A stretch of DNA of 64,000 nucleotides, from the NCBI GenBank assembly GCA_002498605.1, contig DAHY01000005.1, positions 6,952 through 70,951 on the forward strand. Reading direction: 5' to 3'. Each line of letters starts with the position of its first letter. The first letter of the stretch is position 1. The stretch is from Methanomassiliicoccaceae archaeon UBA404. GTDB taxonomy: Archaea; Thermoplasmatota; Thermoplasmata; Methanomassiliicoccales; Methanomethylophilaceae. This document shows, one piece after another, positions 28,485 to 38,206 of this stretch. The position numbers and the translations under genes are program-made. Under the pieces are notes generated by a model. It saw nothing but the letters and a program-made list of their open reading frames with translations. It made no database searches and had not been told where the DNA came from.

Positions 28485-30383
28485 TTACGTTTCGTTCCCC
28501 ACTACGGATTTTACACTCTGCGCGAGACGGTCCGCGTTCAGTTCATCCAGTTTGAAATATGTTCCTTCGAGTTTCTTTGCCAGTATTTTTGCGTGATCGA
28601 ATCTTGCGAATCCCGTTGCCGCGTCTATGATGATCCACCGCACTCCGGGCAATTTGATTCCTTCGGCTATCTTTTGAACTTCCTCATTAGGGTCTGCGCC
28701 GGAATCGACAGGGACGTTTGCTCTTCCGTCGGTTATCAACACAATAAAGCAGGCTTCTCCGACATGAGAACGGGAATACACCGACATGAACGTGCTCACG
28801 TCCATCAATGCGGTTCCCAACGGAGTCTTGCCTCCGGTCGGAAGTTCTTCCAATTTTTTATAACTGTATTCGACCGACTTTGTCGGCGGAAGAATCAGTT
28901 CGGAAGTGTCTCTTCTGAAAGCCATCATACCGATACGGTCTCTTTTCACATAGCTTTCCTTGAGCATCGACATTATTGCGCCTTTTACGGTCACCATCCT
29001 TTTTCTGACGCCGAGAGAACCGCTTGCGTCGACCAAAAAGAGTATCGTGCATCCGCTCCGTCTTTCTCTGACTTTTTCGCGTATGTCCCGTTTCTCGATA
29101 CTGATGCTGAGTCCGTCATGTTCTCTGGATAATTGATACGGAGCGGCGGCCCGGATTGTTGCATCGAACGCGATGTCGGGGTATTTGTCGGCGGGCATTC
29201 TGGATCTGGCATATCTGCCGGTCTTATCGTCGCTTTCGACGAGAGTCCTTCGCCCCGCCCGACTCTTTGTACGTCGGATTCTTTTCGGAACGCCGTCTTC
29301 CAGATAATCGATTACTTTGAATTGCTCGCCGATATTGAACAGCATCTCTTCCATAAGAGATTCCAAATCCGGAGGCTCCGGCACAGAAGGTTCTTCCTCA
29401 TTTTCCTCGGGAGGGTTTTCTTCTTCTTTCTGTTCGTTGTCTTCGTTGTTGTCTTCGTCATCGTTTTCGGGCGGAGGTTCTTCCTCCTGCTCCGGGGGCT
29501 CGGGGGGTTCGGGCGGCGGCGGGGAGTAGTTGCGTCTGTGCGTAAGGCACAGTGCGGCGGCCTCTTCCACGTCTTTTTTCATGACTTCGTCTCTTCCGTT
29601 CAGTGCCGCCAAGGCTTTTGCCGTATTGATGGTTGCAATATCCCCTCTGTGTCCGGCGGCTCCGATTTTTGTACACAATTCTACAACGATATCAACCAAT
29701 TCGTCGGAGACGGTCACAAAAGGATAGATTTTTTCGGCTTTTTCGATTTTATTGCGAATGTCTTCGTCTTCCGAGAAATACTTTTGAACAAAATCCGCGG
29801 GAGACTTGATGTATTCCATGTTCCGCCTGAGTATCTCCTTCTTTTCTCCGTCGTCTTCGGACATGACCGCATAAGCGCACATATCGAATCTGTCCAACAG
29901 ATGAGAACTCAGATCTGTGTCCTCCGGATTCATGGATGCGATGACAGTTGTATCAACGTTGTATGATGCGGATATCCCCTCTCTTTCGAGAATCACTTTC
30001 TTTTTGTCAACGGCTTCCATGATTGAAATCAGCATGGCCTGATCCATAAGATTTACGTCATCGATGTAAATGATGCATCCGTCTGCATTTTGAAGCAGCC
30101 CGGGGTTGACTTTGGTCTCGCCGCTGCTGAGGGTGGATTCGATATCCATTCCTCCGAAGAGCTGTTCTTCGGTCACATTCAGAGGTATATTCAGGATTTT
30201 TTTATCGGATATGCTTCCGATTGCTCTCGCAACGGTTGTTTTTGCCACACCGGAAGGTCCCCTGATAAGAACGCTTTTCAAATGGGGATTTACCAATACG
30301 CATTCTATGGCTCTTTTGGCATCATCCATTCCGATAACGGCGGAAAACGGAAACTTTACGCCGTTCAGAGATTCTGAAGACAT
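28485..30383 (-). CDS. ChlD/BchD-like chelatase subunit (AAA domain, acidic linker, VWA domain)
   Basis: 632 residues in three parts. A ChlI-like AAA+ domain occupies about 1-285, with Walker A RGPSGVAKTT near 41. A proline- and acid-rich linker runs from about 287 to 340. A C-terminal von Willebrand A domain has the metal-ion-dependent site DASGS near 450 and ITDGRANVPV downstream. This is the ChlD/CobT-like architecture that bridges the ATPase ring and the large chelatase subunit. It overlaps the ChlI gene by about 19 bp, so the two are coupled. In the VWA family the linker is normally variable in length. Confidence 0.92.
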   Translation of the reverse strand: MSSESLNGVKFPFSAVIGMDDAKRAIECVLVNPHLKSVLIRGPSGVAKTTVARAIGSISDKKILNIPLNVTEEQLFGGMDIESTLSSGETKVNPGLLQNADGCIIYIDDVNLMDQAMLISIMEAVDKKKVILEREGISASYNVDTTVIASMNPEDTDLSSHLLDRFDMCAYAVMSEDDGEKKEILRRNMEYIKSPADFVQKYFSEDEDIRNKIEKAEKIYPFVTVSDELVDIVVELCTKIGAAGHRGDIATINTAKALAALNGRDEVMKKDVEEAAALCLTHRRNYSPPPPEPPEPPEQEEEPPPENDDEDNNEDNEQKEEENPPEENEEEPSVPEPPDLESLMEEMLFNIGEQFKVIDYLEDGVPKRIRRTKSRAGRRTLVESDDKTGRYARSRMPADKYPDIAFDATIRAAAPYQLSREHDGLSISIEKRDIREKVRERRSGCTILFLVDASGSLGVRKRMVTVKGAIMSMLKESYVKRDRIGMMAFRRDTSELILPPTKSVEYSYKKLEELPTGGKTPLGTALMDVSTFMSVYSRSHVGEACFIVLITDGRANVPVDSGADPNEEVQKIAEGIKLPGVRWIIIDAATGFARFDHAKILAKKLEGTYFKLDELNADRLAQSVKSVVGNET

Positions 30384-31396
30384 TCCTCGAGCTCTCCGGT
30401 GTCCATAATCGATTCTTCGAACGGCCTTCTTCTCATACGGTGCGAAAGAACCAGTTCCGCCACATCCCGTATGTCATCCTTATCGACGGCTTTCTTTCCG
30501 CCCAAAGCCGCATTGGCCTTGGCGGCTTTCATCATTGTTATATCGGCACGGTGTCCGTCGACTGAGAAATGCGTCGTTACCGACACTATCATATCCACGA
30601 CGTCATCGTCGGTGGGTATCTTTCCCACAAGTTTTTTTGCCTCGATTATACGATTCCTCAACTCGTTCATATCTTTCGAACATTCTTCAACATATAGTCC
30701 GGGGTTCTCATCGAATTTTATTCTTCTTTTGACTACCTCCGCACGTTCTTTGGTATCCTTTTCTCCTCTTACTTCGACGGACAATCCGAATCTGTCCAAC
30801 AGCTGAGGTCTCAGTTCCCCTTCCTCGGGATTCATCGTACCTACGAGAATGAATCTCGAAGGGTGACTGAAAGATACGCCCTCTCTTTCAACATAATTTA
30901 TACCCATTGCCGCGGAGTCCAAAAGAAGATCCACGAGGTGGTCGTCCAACAGATTCACTTCATCCACGTAAAGCAGATTACCGTTCGCCTGTGCCAAAAT
31001 ACCGGGTTCAAACCTCTTCTCTCCGGTCTTGAGTATATGTTCAATATTCAATGTACCAGCAACTCTGTCTTCGGTGGCACTGAGCGGAAGTTCTACCACC
31101 GAAGTTTCCACGGTTATGGGTTCTATTGTTTCACCTTTGTCAAGACGTTCCCTGCAATACGGACAGAGACTGTCCATTCTTTCAAGATCGCATCTGAAAG
31201 GACAGGAACTCACATTGTTCCTTTCGGGAAGTATTCTAGCGAGAGATCTCACGGCGGTTGATTTTGCAGTGCCTTTTTCTCCCTTTATCAACACTCCGCC
31301 GATGCCGGGATCCACCACATTCAAAAGAAGGGCTTTTTTCATTTTTTCTTGTCCGACAATACTTGTGAAAGGAAACAGATAATTTTCTTTGCTCAT
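30365..31396 (-). CDS. ChlI/BchI-like AAA+ chelatase subunit
   Basis: AAA+ motor of the chelatase, about 343 residues. Walker A KGEKGTAKST is near residue 39, Walker B is NLLYVDEVNLLDDHLVD, and the sensor/arginine region is GTMNPEEGELRPQLLDRFGL. An insertion at about residues 62-80 carries four cysteines as CPFRC and CPYC pairs, likely a zinc knuckle. The ATG at 31396 follows GAGGAATT. It is transcribed divergently from cobN2 across the shared operator at 31427-31441. Confidence 0.94.
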   Translation of the reverse strand: MSKENYLFPFTSIVGQEKMKKALLLNVVDPGIGGVLIKGEKGTAKSTAVRSLARILPERNNVSSCPFRCDLERMDSLCPYCRERLDKGETIEPITVETSVVELPLSATEDRVAGTLNIEHILKTGEKRFEPGILAQANGNLLYVDEVNLLDDHLVDLLLDSAAMGINYVEREGVSFSHPSRFILVGTMNPEEGELRPQLLDRFGLSVEVRGEKDTKERAEVVKRRIKFDENPGLYVEECSKDMNELRNRIIEAKKLVGKIPTDDDVVDMIVSVTTHFSVDGHRADITMMKAAKANAALGGKKAVDKDDIRDVAELVLSHRMRRRPFEESIMDTGELEECLQNL

Positions 31397-31426
31397 ACAA
31401 TTCCTCAAATAACAATAGTTATATTC

Positions 31427-31441
31427 TGGATGTATAGTCCA
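31427..31441. promoter_or_regulatory. Palindromic operator between divergent chlI-chlD and cobN2
   Basis: TGGATGTATAGTCCA, TGGAT-N5-ATCCA with one mismatch. It lies 30 bp before chlI (minus) and 35 bp before cobN2 (plus), so one site can serve both directions. Confidence 0.75.
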
Positions 31442-31476
31442 ATTATTGTTTAATAAATTTGTTATGGTGAACCAAG

Positions 31477-34400
31477 ATGAAGATCGTCAATATTTCAGTA
31501 AACAGCACAGACCCGAAGATGATCATACCTCCTGCGAGGGAGTTGGAAGACGAATTCGGTCTTGAAATTGAACTGTTCTGCTGGGACAGTTCAGAACTGG
31601 ATGACGATCTGCTCAAATACCAGGAACTGGTCAGAGTAACCAAAGACGCAGATTTGATTTTAATCAGGTGTATGGCCGATCCCACCCGATTCAACAGATT
31701 CGACAAATACGAAAATCTTCTGAAGGAAGCAAAGGGTTTGGTTTTGGTATATTCCGGCAATGCCGATGTGAAATTCGTTTATCGTAATCTGTTTTCAGGA
31801 AGCGATGAGGAATTCATAGAATTGGGAAAATATGTCGGTTATCGGGGGGTTGAAAACGAACGGGGTCTGCTGCTTTGGCTGAACCGGAGGCTCGGCGGTC
31901 CTGCAATCGAAGTGCCGGAACCCATGAAACAGAGAACGAACGGAATATACCATCCTGATTATGACAGGGACATTTCTTTGGAAGAATATCTTACAACTTT
32001 GGATTCTTCGAAGCCCACGGTCGGAATAATGTTTACCGGAAGTTTATGGTTGTTCGATAATCTCTTGCACATCGATGCATTGATAAAGACGGCGGAATCC
32101 AAAGGGATGAACACTATACCAGTTTTCTTTTCCACTTCGGTCAGTAACGTCCCAGGAGAAAAAGGAACGGCAAGACTTGTTGAACATTACTTCATGGAAA
32201 ACGGCAAATCAAGAATTGACGTAATGATAATGTCCACACCGTTTTCTCAATTGGTCAACTCCCGTGAAACTCAGGGGATGAACACTCCTGACGACGAAAA
32301 TTTTTACAGATATCTTACTAACGTTCCGGTTCTCCAGGCAATGACCGTGAACGGTGTATACACCGATTACGAAGAAAATGCCCTGGGATTGAACAAAAAT
32401 GAAATTTATGCACAGGTTTCGTGGCCGGAAGTGGACGGCCAGATAATAACCGTCCCGATAGGCGAAAGCAAAGAACGCAGCAAAGGATTGCGAAGAACGA
32501 CTCCGATTGACGACAGAATCGAACATATTACCGAACTTGCCAAAAATTGGGCCATATTGAAGAGAACCCCGCCCAAGGACAGAAAAATCGCAATATTACT
32601 GTATCAATCACGTCCCGATTCCGGAAGAATCGGAAGTGCCGCCGGACTTGATACGTTGGAAAGCGTGAGCGATATCCTGCAGAAAATGGATAAAATCGGA
32701 TATACCGTCGAGAACGTTCCCGCAAACGGAAAAGAATTGATAACCGAGTTGCTGAACGGTGTGACGAACAACCTCGAATGGATGTCTTCTGAAACCATCA
32801 AAGAAAATGCTATCGACATGATCGATAAACAAAGATATCTGAGGGAGTTCGGTGCCGTACCGGAATTTAACCAAAATGACATAACAAAAAAATGGGGAGA
32901 ACCTATCGGCGAAATAACTGTGGATTCCGGCAAGATGGTCATACCCGGGGTGTTGAAAGGAAACGTACTCGTCGGTTATCAGCCTTTGAGAGCATGGTTC
33001 GAGCAGGCGGATGGGGTGTGTCACGATCCGATACTGCCCATGCCCCACCAGTATCTGGAGTATTACAGGTGGCTGCAACATGATTTCGGGGTACAGATGG
33101 TTATACATGTGGGAACCCACGGCACTCTCGAATGGTTACCGGGAAAGAATGTGGGATTATCCAATAAATGCTACCCCGACCTTGTTTTGAACAGTATACC
33201 GCACATGTACCCCTACGTTATAGACGATCCGGGGGAGGGGATACAGACAAAACGGAGATCTGAAGCGGTGGTAATAGGCCATATGTGTCCGACAATGGCC
33301 AAAGCCGGGGGATACGACGACCTTGCGCCTGTCGAAGTCCCGTTGCAGGAATATTTTAAATTCAGAAATTCCGCGCCCGAGGAAAGGCAACGCACCCTTA
33401 TCGAAGAAATATACGAAGCATCCAAAACTGCCAATCTCTTTGACGATTTGGGAATCCCCCAGGATGCCGATGTAAATCTTTTTGAAGAACACCTTCCCGA
33501 TCTTCACGATTACATTACGGAAGTCAAGGAAGCGATAATAAGAGACGGTCTTCACATTATGGGGAGAGCCCCCGAAGGAGACCGTTTGGAAGAAAACATC
33601 TATTCGCTCATGAGACTCCGTAACGGTGATGTTCCGTCGATGAGAACGGCATTATCGGAAGTTATGGGAATCGATATAGAATCCGCACTTGATAAACCGA
33701 CGGAATACAGCGAAACCGGCGAACTTAACAGCATGGCAATAGAACGCGCCGATGAGGCCTATCAGCTGTTCATTAAGAAAATAATCGAATCCGATTTTAA
33801 CGTAAAAGCATGCACTGAATATGTCAATCAAACTTATGGAGCCGTTTCCGAAGAACTGACGATATCCCTGGAATACACATGTAACAGGTTGGTTCCCAAT
33901 CTGATGAAGATGACCGATGAGGTGGATAATCTTCTTGCAGGGTTCAACGGAGAATATGTTCTTCCGGGACCTTCGGGCGCTCCGACGAGGGGCGGTGCGG
34001 ATATTCTTCCCATGGGACGCAACTATTACGGAGTGGATCCGAGTATGGTTCCGAGCAAAGCGGCCTGGACGACCGGTGTCAAAATGGCGGAACAGATGAT
34101 GTCCAAATATATCGAAGAGAAAGGACATTATCCCAGGGAAGTGGGATTCATTATTTGGGCCACTGACACAATGAAAACCAGCGGCGACGATATGGCCTAT
34201 ATTCTCTGGCTTATGGGTGTACGGCCGGTATGGTCAAAAGTCAGCGGACACATTATCGACCTGGAAGCCGTGCCGTTGTCGGAATTGGGAAGACCCAGAT
34301 TGGACGTGACCGTCAGAATAACCGGATTGTTCAGGGACACTTTCCCGAATCTTATCGATATGATTGACGATGCCGTTATGCTGATATCCGAATTGGATGA

Positions 34401-35226
34401 AGGAGAAGAAGAAAATTATCTTGCGGCAAACCTCCGCAGGGAGATAATCGATTCCGTTGAGAAAGGACTGCCCATGGACGAAGCGAGGCGCAGATCTTCC
34501 GTAAGGGTGTTCGGTTCGCCGCCGGGCGCATACGGGCCGGGCGTGACTCATGCCATTGAATCCGGGGATTGGAAGACGGTTCAGGATTTGGCCGATATTT
34601 ACGTATCGTGGGGAAGCTACGGTTACGGCCGGGATCTATACGGGGAAAGTATGAAAGAGGAGTTCATACAGAGATTCGGCAAAGTCGGAGTAACCATTAA
34701 AAATATGCCCGACCGCGAGATAGATCTTCTTGACATTGACGATGTGTACGGGTATCTCGGCGGATTGAACGCGTTTATAAAAACATACGGTAACTCCGAT
34801 GCTTTGTCCTTTATGGGCGACGGCTCCGATCCTGACAGGGTTAAACTAAGGGATACAAAGGAAGAGATGAGATTTGTTTTCAGAAGCAAGATTCTGAATC
34901 CCAAATTCCTGGACGGATTGAAAGAGCACGGTTACAGAGGTGTGACCGAAATTGCAAAAATGACCGAATACATGCTTGGTTGGGATGCCACATCCGATGC
35001 AATAGACGATTGGATGTACGAAGGCGTTGCAGAGAAATTCCTTTTCGACGAAGACACTTTAAAATGGATGGAAGAAGAGAATCCGTATGCAGTTATGGAT
35101 ATACTCAACAGACTGCATGAAATAATCGAGAGAGGCCTCTGGGATCCCAAAGAAACAACCATCGAAAAACTCCAGGAACTGTATATTGATATTGAAGGTA
35201 AACTCGAAATGCTGACCGATCGTTGA
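31477..35226 (+). CDS. CobN/BchH-like metal chelatase large subunit (copy 2)
   Basis: 1249 residues, a full-length paralogue of the protein at 24565-28299. Shared blocks occur at the same places: HVGTHGTLEWLPGKNVGLS near 544, DDPGEGIQTKRRSEA, PSGAPTRGGADILPMGRNYY, WATDTMKTSGDDMAYILW near 893, and GSPPGAYGPG near 1013. The N-terminal 200 residues are clearly less alike, as expected if the two bind different tetrapyrroles or partners. GGTGA precedes the ATG. The stop meets the convergent exporter permease gene within one base. Metal and substrate cannot be assigned. Confidence 0.9.
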   Translation: MKIVNISVNSTDPKMIIPPARELEDEFGLEIELFCWDSSELDDDLLKYQELVRVTKDADLILIRCMADPTRFNRFDKYENLLKEAKGLVLVYSGNADVKFVYRNLFSGSDEEFIELGKYVGYRGVENERGLLLWLNRRLGGPAIEVPEPMKQRTNGIYHPDYDRDISLEEYLTTLDSSKPTVGIMFTGSLWLFDNLLHIDALIKTAESKGMNTIPVFFSTSVSNVPGEKGTARLVEHYFMENGKSRIDVMIMSTPFSQLVNSRETQGMNTPDDENFYRYLTNVPVLQAMTVNGVYTDYEENALGLNKNEIYAQVSWPEVDGQIITVPIGESKERSKGLRRTTPIDDRIEHITELAKNWAILKRTPPKDRKIAILLYQSRPDSGRIGSAAGLDTLESVSDILQKMDKIGYTVENVPANGKELITELLNGVTNNLEWMSSETIKENAIDMIDKQRYLREFGAVPEFNQNDITKKWGEPIGEITVDSGKMVIPGVLKGNVLVGYQPLRAWFEQADGVCHDPILPMPHQYLEYYRWLQHDFGVQMVIHVGTHGTLEWLPGKNVGLSNKCYPDLVLNSIPHMYPYVIDDPGEGIQTKRRSEAVVIGHMCPTMAKAGGYDDLAPVEVPLQEYFKFRNSAPEERQRTLIEEIYEASKTANLFDDLGIPQDADVNLFEEHLPDLHDYITEVKEAIIRDGLHIMGRAPEGDRLEENIYSLMRLRNGDVPSMRTALSEVMGIDIESALDKPTEYSETGELNSMAIERADEAYQLFIKKIIESDFNVKACTEYVNQTYGAVSEELTISLEYTCNRLVPNLMKMTDEVDNLLAGFNGEYVLPGPSGAPTRGGADILPMGRNYYGVDPSMVPSKAAWTTGVKMAEQMMSKYIEEKGHYPREVGFIIWATDTMKTSGDDMAYILWLMGVRPVWSKVSGHIIDLEAVPLSELGRPRLDVTVRITGLFRDTFPNLIDMIDDAVMLISELDEGEEENYLAANLRREIIDSVEKGLPMDEARRRSSVRVFGSPPGAYGPGVTHAIESGDWKTVQDLADIYVSWGSYGYGRDLYGESMKEEFIQRFGKVGVTIKNMPDREIDLLDIDDVYGYLGGLNAFIKTYGNSDALSFMGDGSDPDRVKLRDTKEEMRFVFRSKILNPKFLDGLKEHGYRGVTEIAKMTEYMLGWDATSDAIDDWMYEGVAEKFLFDEDTLKWMEEENPYAVMDILNRLHEIIERGLWDPKETTIEKLQELYIDIEGKLEMLTDR

Positions 35227-35227
35227 T

Positions 35228-35947
35228 TCAGTATTTTCCGGTCTTTATTATATAATAATCCAAGGCATAGAATATTACACAGTATGCACACATAATAAGT
35301 ATGGACAGCCAAGGCAATGCTTCATTCAGCATCTCCGCCCTTATTGCCTCGGTCGGTTGAGTCAGAGGCAATGCACGAATTATATATCCAAGTGCTGCGG
35401 GAACATCCGAAATTTTGAATATTGTTCCGCAGAGGAATGTCATGGGAACGATTACCAAACTGGAAAACACGTTCAGCGTGTTATGCCTCTTTGCAATAAG
35501 AGCCGCCAATATACCCAGTAACGAAAAAGTGAGTGAGGATACGAGTACCAACACGAACAGGAAGGGCGTAATTTGTATGCCCGGCGAAAGAATGCTTCCT
35601 ATTGCCATGATAACCGTGCAACTGAGAAGTCCCCTAAGAACACCTACCAGCGATTTTCCCAAAACGACCGATGATGTTTTTATCGGGCACAACAGCAATT
35701 CATCAAAACTTGAATAAAATATCTTCTGTATCATTACTTTTGAAGAAACGAAACTGAATGTCGTGGAAAGTGTAGCCATTGAAATTATACCGGGAATTAT
35801 GAATTGAATATAATTATCCGCACCGCCCTGCATACTGTTGCCGAGACCGTATCCGAACGCTACGAGATACAACACGGGTCCGATGAGACACGATATCAGT
35901 ATACTGACGATGTTGTCCTTGAAATAACAAAGATCTCCCCAGGCCAC
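35228..35947 (-). CDS. DrrB-type ABC-2 exporter permease (copy 3)
   Basis: About 239 residues with the same segments as copies 1 and 2: GPVLYLVAFGYGLGNS, QFIIPGIISMATLSTTFSF and VPMTFLCGTIFKISDVP. The start is doubtful. A GTG at 35947 is the only usual start, but the coding frame upstream (encoding DETYR before VAWGD) resembles the N-terminus of copy 2, so initiation may be at ATA or ATT a few codons earlier. It follows the ATPase gene by about 13 bp or less. Confidence 0.85.
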   Translation of the reverse strand: MAWGDLCYFKDNIVSILISCLIGPVLYLVAFGYGLGNSMQGGADNYIQFIIPGIISMATLSTTFSFVSSKVMIQKIFYSSFDELLLCPIKTSSVVLGKSLVGVLRGLLSCTVIMAIGSILSPGIQITPFLFVLVLVSSLTFSLLGILAALIAKRHNTLNVFSSLVIVPMTFLCGTIFKISDVPAALGYIIRALPLTQPTEAIRAEMLNEALPWLSILIMCAYCVIFYALDYYIIKTGKY

Positions 35948-35960
35948 CCTGTATGTCTCA

Positions 35961-36857
35961 TCAATTATTCTCGGTAATTTTATTGTCCGCGCCCCCTTTC
36001 GAATATTCTTCCCCGGTAACTATCAGAAACACGTCTTCCAGCGTTGTTTTTCTCAAAGTCACGTTGGTATCGTCTTTCAGTGTTTCCATGAACTCTTTCC
36101 CGGACTGACGGTCGGGGAATTGTTTTCCGAATCTTTTTCCGTCCCTGTTTACATACTCGACGGTGATATGTCCGACGGAATCGCACAATTCTTTCGGCGA
36201 ACCCGACGCAACTATTTTTCCGAGATTTACTATTGCCACCCTGTCACATAGCCCTTCGGCCTCTTCGATATAATGAGTGGTGAGGAATATCGTCGTCCCC
36301 TTATTGTTCAACTGTCTGATAATACCCCATAACGCATGCCGGGATTTTGTATCCAATCCAGCAGTGGGTTCGTCTAGGAACAGTATTTTCGGATCGTGTA
36401 TCAAAGAACATACAAGGGATACTTTCCTTCTCCATCCGCCGGAAAGCTCAACCACCATTTTATCCATAAACGGTCCCAGGCCCATTAATTCGGTCAATTC
36501 TTTCATTCTGGGTTCGATATCCCTGAAAGGTATCTTTCGCAACATGGCATGATGCTTGATATTCTGTCTGACCTTTATGTCCTTGTCCAAACTTATGTGC
36601 TGTTGACTTACGCCTATGGAAGCCTTTGCCAGAATCGCATCTTTCTCTGCAGAATATCCGTTGATTATTACTTGTCCGGATGTTGGTTTAAGCATAGTAG
36701 TAAGCATTCTGATGCTTGTTGTTTTGCCTGCTCCGTTAGGCCCCAGGAAACCGAATATCTCTCCTTCGAAAACTTCTAAGTCAATCCCTTTAACGGCTTC
36801 GAAATCATCAAAGGACTTCCTTAAATTCCTGGCCTCAATCACTACCTTTTTTTCCAT
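35961..36857 (-). CDS. DrrA-type ABC exporter ATPase (copy 3)
   Basis: 298 residues. Walker A GPNGAGKTTSIRML, SQQHISLDKDIKV, LSGGWRRKVSLVCSLI, KILFLDEPTAGLD and the tail TTLEDVFLIVTG. It lies 98 bp after the last nitrogenase-like gene on the same strand and has no operator of its own that I can see, so it may belong to the nifH-like operon. Confidence 0.93.
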   Translation of the reverse strand: MEKKVVIEARNLRKSFDDFEAVKGIDLEVFEGEIFGFLGPNGAGKTTSIRMLTTMLKPTSGQVIINGYSAEKDAILAKASIGVSQQHISLDKDIKVRQNIKHHAMLRKIPFRDIEPRMKELTELMGLGPFMDKMVVELSGGWRRKVSLVCSLIHDPKILFLDEPTAGLDTKSRHALWGIIRQLNNKGTTIFLTTHYIEEAEGLCDRVAIVNLGKIVASGSPKELCDSVGHITVEYVNRDGKRFGKQFPDRQSGKEFMETLKDDTNVTLRKTTLEDVFLIVTGEEYSKGGADNKITENN

Positions 36858-36955
36858 CTAACACCGCAGTTTGTTGTGTTTATATCAGTTTTCAAAATCA
36901 TAATTTTTAATTTTATTCGGAAACCTTCACAGAAAGAAACTTTTGATACGCCTCA

Positions 36956-38206
36956 TCAATTCCTTTGTATGTCGTAGAAAATATCATCAAGAATCCTCAT
37001 TGCGCCTTTTGCGCCCAGTATCGGCCGGTCGACAAAATTCATCCTGTGTTTCGACGGCAGCCATACGTCTATTCCTATGGAGCATATGCCTTTCTTTTCG
37101 AAAAGCTTGGCCGTGAGTCCGTCCGAGAGAAGCACATCGCACCTTGATGATTCGATCGGTTTTGATGTTGCGTCGGAACAGTGTATCGATGCAAGAAATT
37201 CGTCCAGTTCTTTACGGTATTCGGTATCCCACCAATCACAGACAGCAATACATTCCGGGAACATTGACAGATAACCGTACAGCCATTTTGTCAGGGGCAA
37301 CACCAAAGAACTGTCCACCTGTACCGAGAATGTTGCACATCTTGCAACGAAACCTTCGGTGAGGCCGGCTTTCAAAACCCTTGACGCACGAATCTCGGCT
37401 GCATGAAGAATTTCCAACGCGGGTGTCGGATTTACGCCGAAAAACTGTGCCGCGTTATGTATCCATGATTTTGTTGATGCAAATCCGATCGGAGTTTCAG
37501 AAAATATTGTTTTGATTCCGAATTGTTCGTATTCGGATGCGGTTTCCGCACAATATTCTTTAAAAATCGAAACATTGAATTCGGCGGCGGAAGACTCTTT
37601 CAGCTCGTCTACCGTACATCCTGCGCCGACACATGCCAAAACCTCGATTCCCATAGCTTCCAGATAACCTTTGAATTCGGAAACGGTGGTTTCCCAGCCT
37701 TCCAGAATTATAGGCAATCCCAGAATATTGGCGGTTCCTTTGCGGGTTGGTTTTTTCTTGCATACGGATTTCACTATGTCCGCGATTGTGGAATCATATC
37801 CTGCATGTGCGGGCTCGGACATGTGACAGTATTCCGGTATAACGGTAATTCCTTTGAAAGAAGACCTGTATGCCGCCCCGTTGAGATCGTCGCCGATCAA
37901 TGACGTACCGGGGGATGCTATCACAACGCATACTTCCGCATCGTTTACGGTATCCAATAATTCCGTTACTTTGTAATCGGCGCCGTTAACGTAGTCTTCA
38001 TCATCGACGTATGTACATGGCACACGGGGGTGATTGAAATAGAACGGTCCCTCCCGCACTTCGTAATCCCTTAACATTCTCGTGGCAGAAAGTCTTGAAG
38101 TATGCGTTCTGCATCCCCCCGGGCCGTGCATAACAGCTCTGCACCCGATTATGCTGTCTGCGGCCATTATCGAAGACAGAAACCCGTCCATACGAACAAT
38201 GTTCAT
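36956..38206 (-). CDS. Nitrogenase component 1-like protein (second NifD/K-type subunit)
   Basis: About 416 residues of the nitrogenase MoFe/BchNB superfamily. The N-terminal motif is HGPGGCRTH, equivalent to the GPxxC cluster-ligand site. The later position where NifD has a cysteine before GDD reads VIASPGTSLIGDDL, so that ligand is replaced. C-terminal VRNxxD-type cofactor residues are not evident. The start at 38206 overlaps the preceding stop (ATGA). It is therefore not a nitrogenase; it resembles group IV reductases acting on tetrapyrroles or other substrates. It should pair with the protein encoded just upstream. Confidence 0.85.
   Translation of the reverse strand: MNIVRMDGFLSSIMAADSIIGCRAVMHGPGGCRTHTSRLSATRMLRDYEVREGPFYFNHPRVPCTYVDDEDYVNGADYKVTELLDTVNDAEVCVVIASPGTSLIGDDLNGAAYRSSFKGITVIPEYCHMSEPAHAGYDSTIADIVKSVCKKKPTRKGTANILGLPIILEGWETTVSEFKGYLEAMGIEVLACVGAGCTVDELKESSAAEFNVSIFKEYCAETASEYEQFGIKTIFSETPIGFASTKSWIHNAAQFFGVNPTPALEILHAAEIRASRVLKAGLTEGFVARCATFSVQVDSSLVLPLTKWLYGYLSMFPECIAVCDWWDTEYRKELDEFLASIHCSDATSKPIESSRCDVLLSDGLTAKLFEKKGICSIGIDVWLPSKHRMNFVDRPILGAKGAMRILDDIFYDIQRN

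Noticed and set aside
24565..35226. Aerobic cobalamin cobaltochelatase (CobNST)
   Set aside because: Methanogens use the anaerobic CbiK/CbiX route, no cob genes are near, and two CobN copies with ChlI/ChlD partners argue for another tetrapyrrole.
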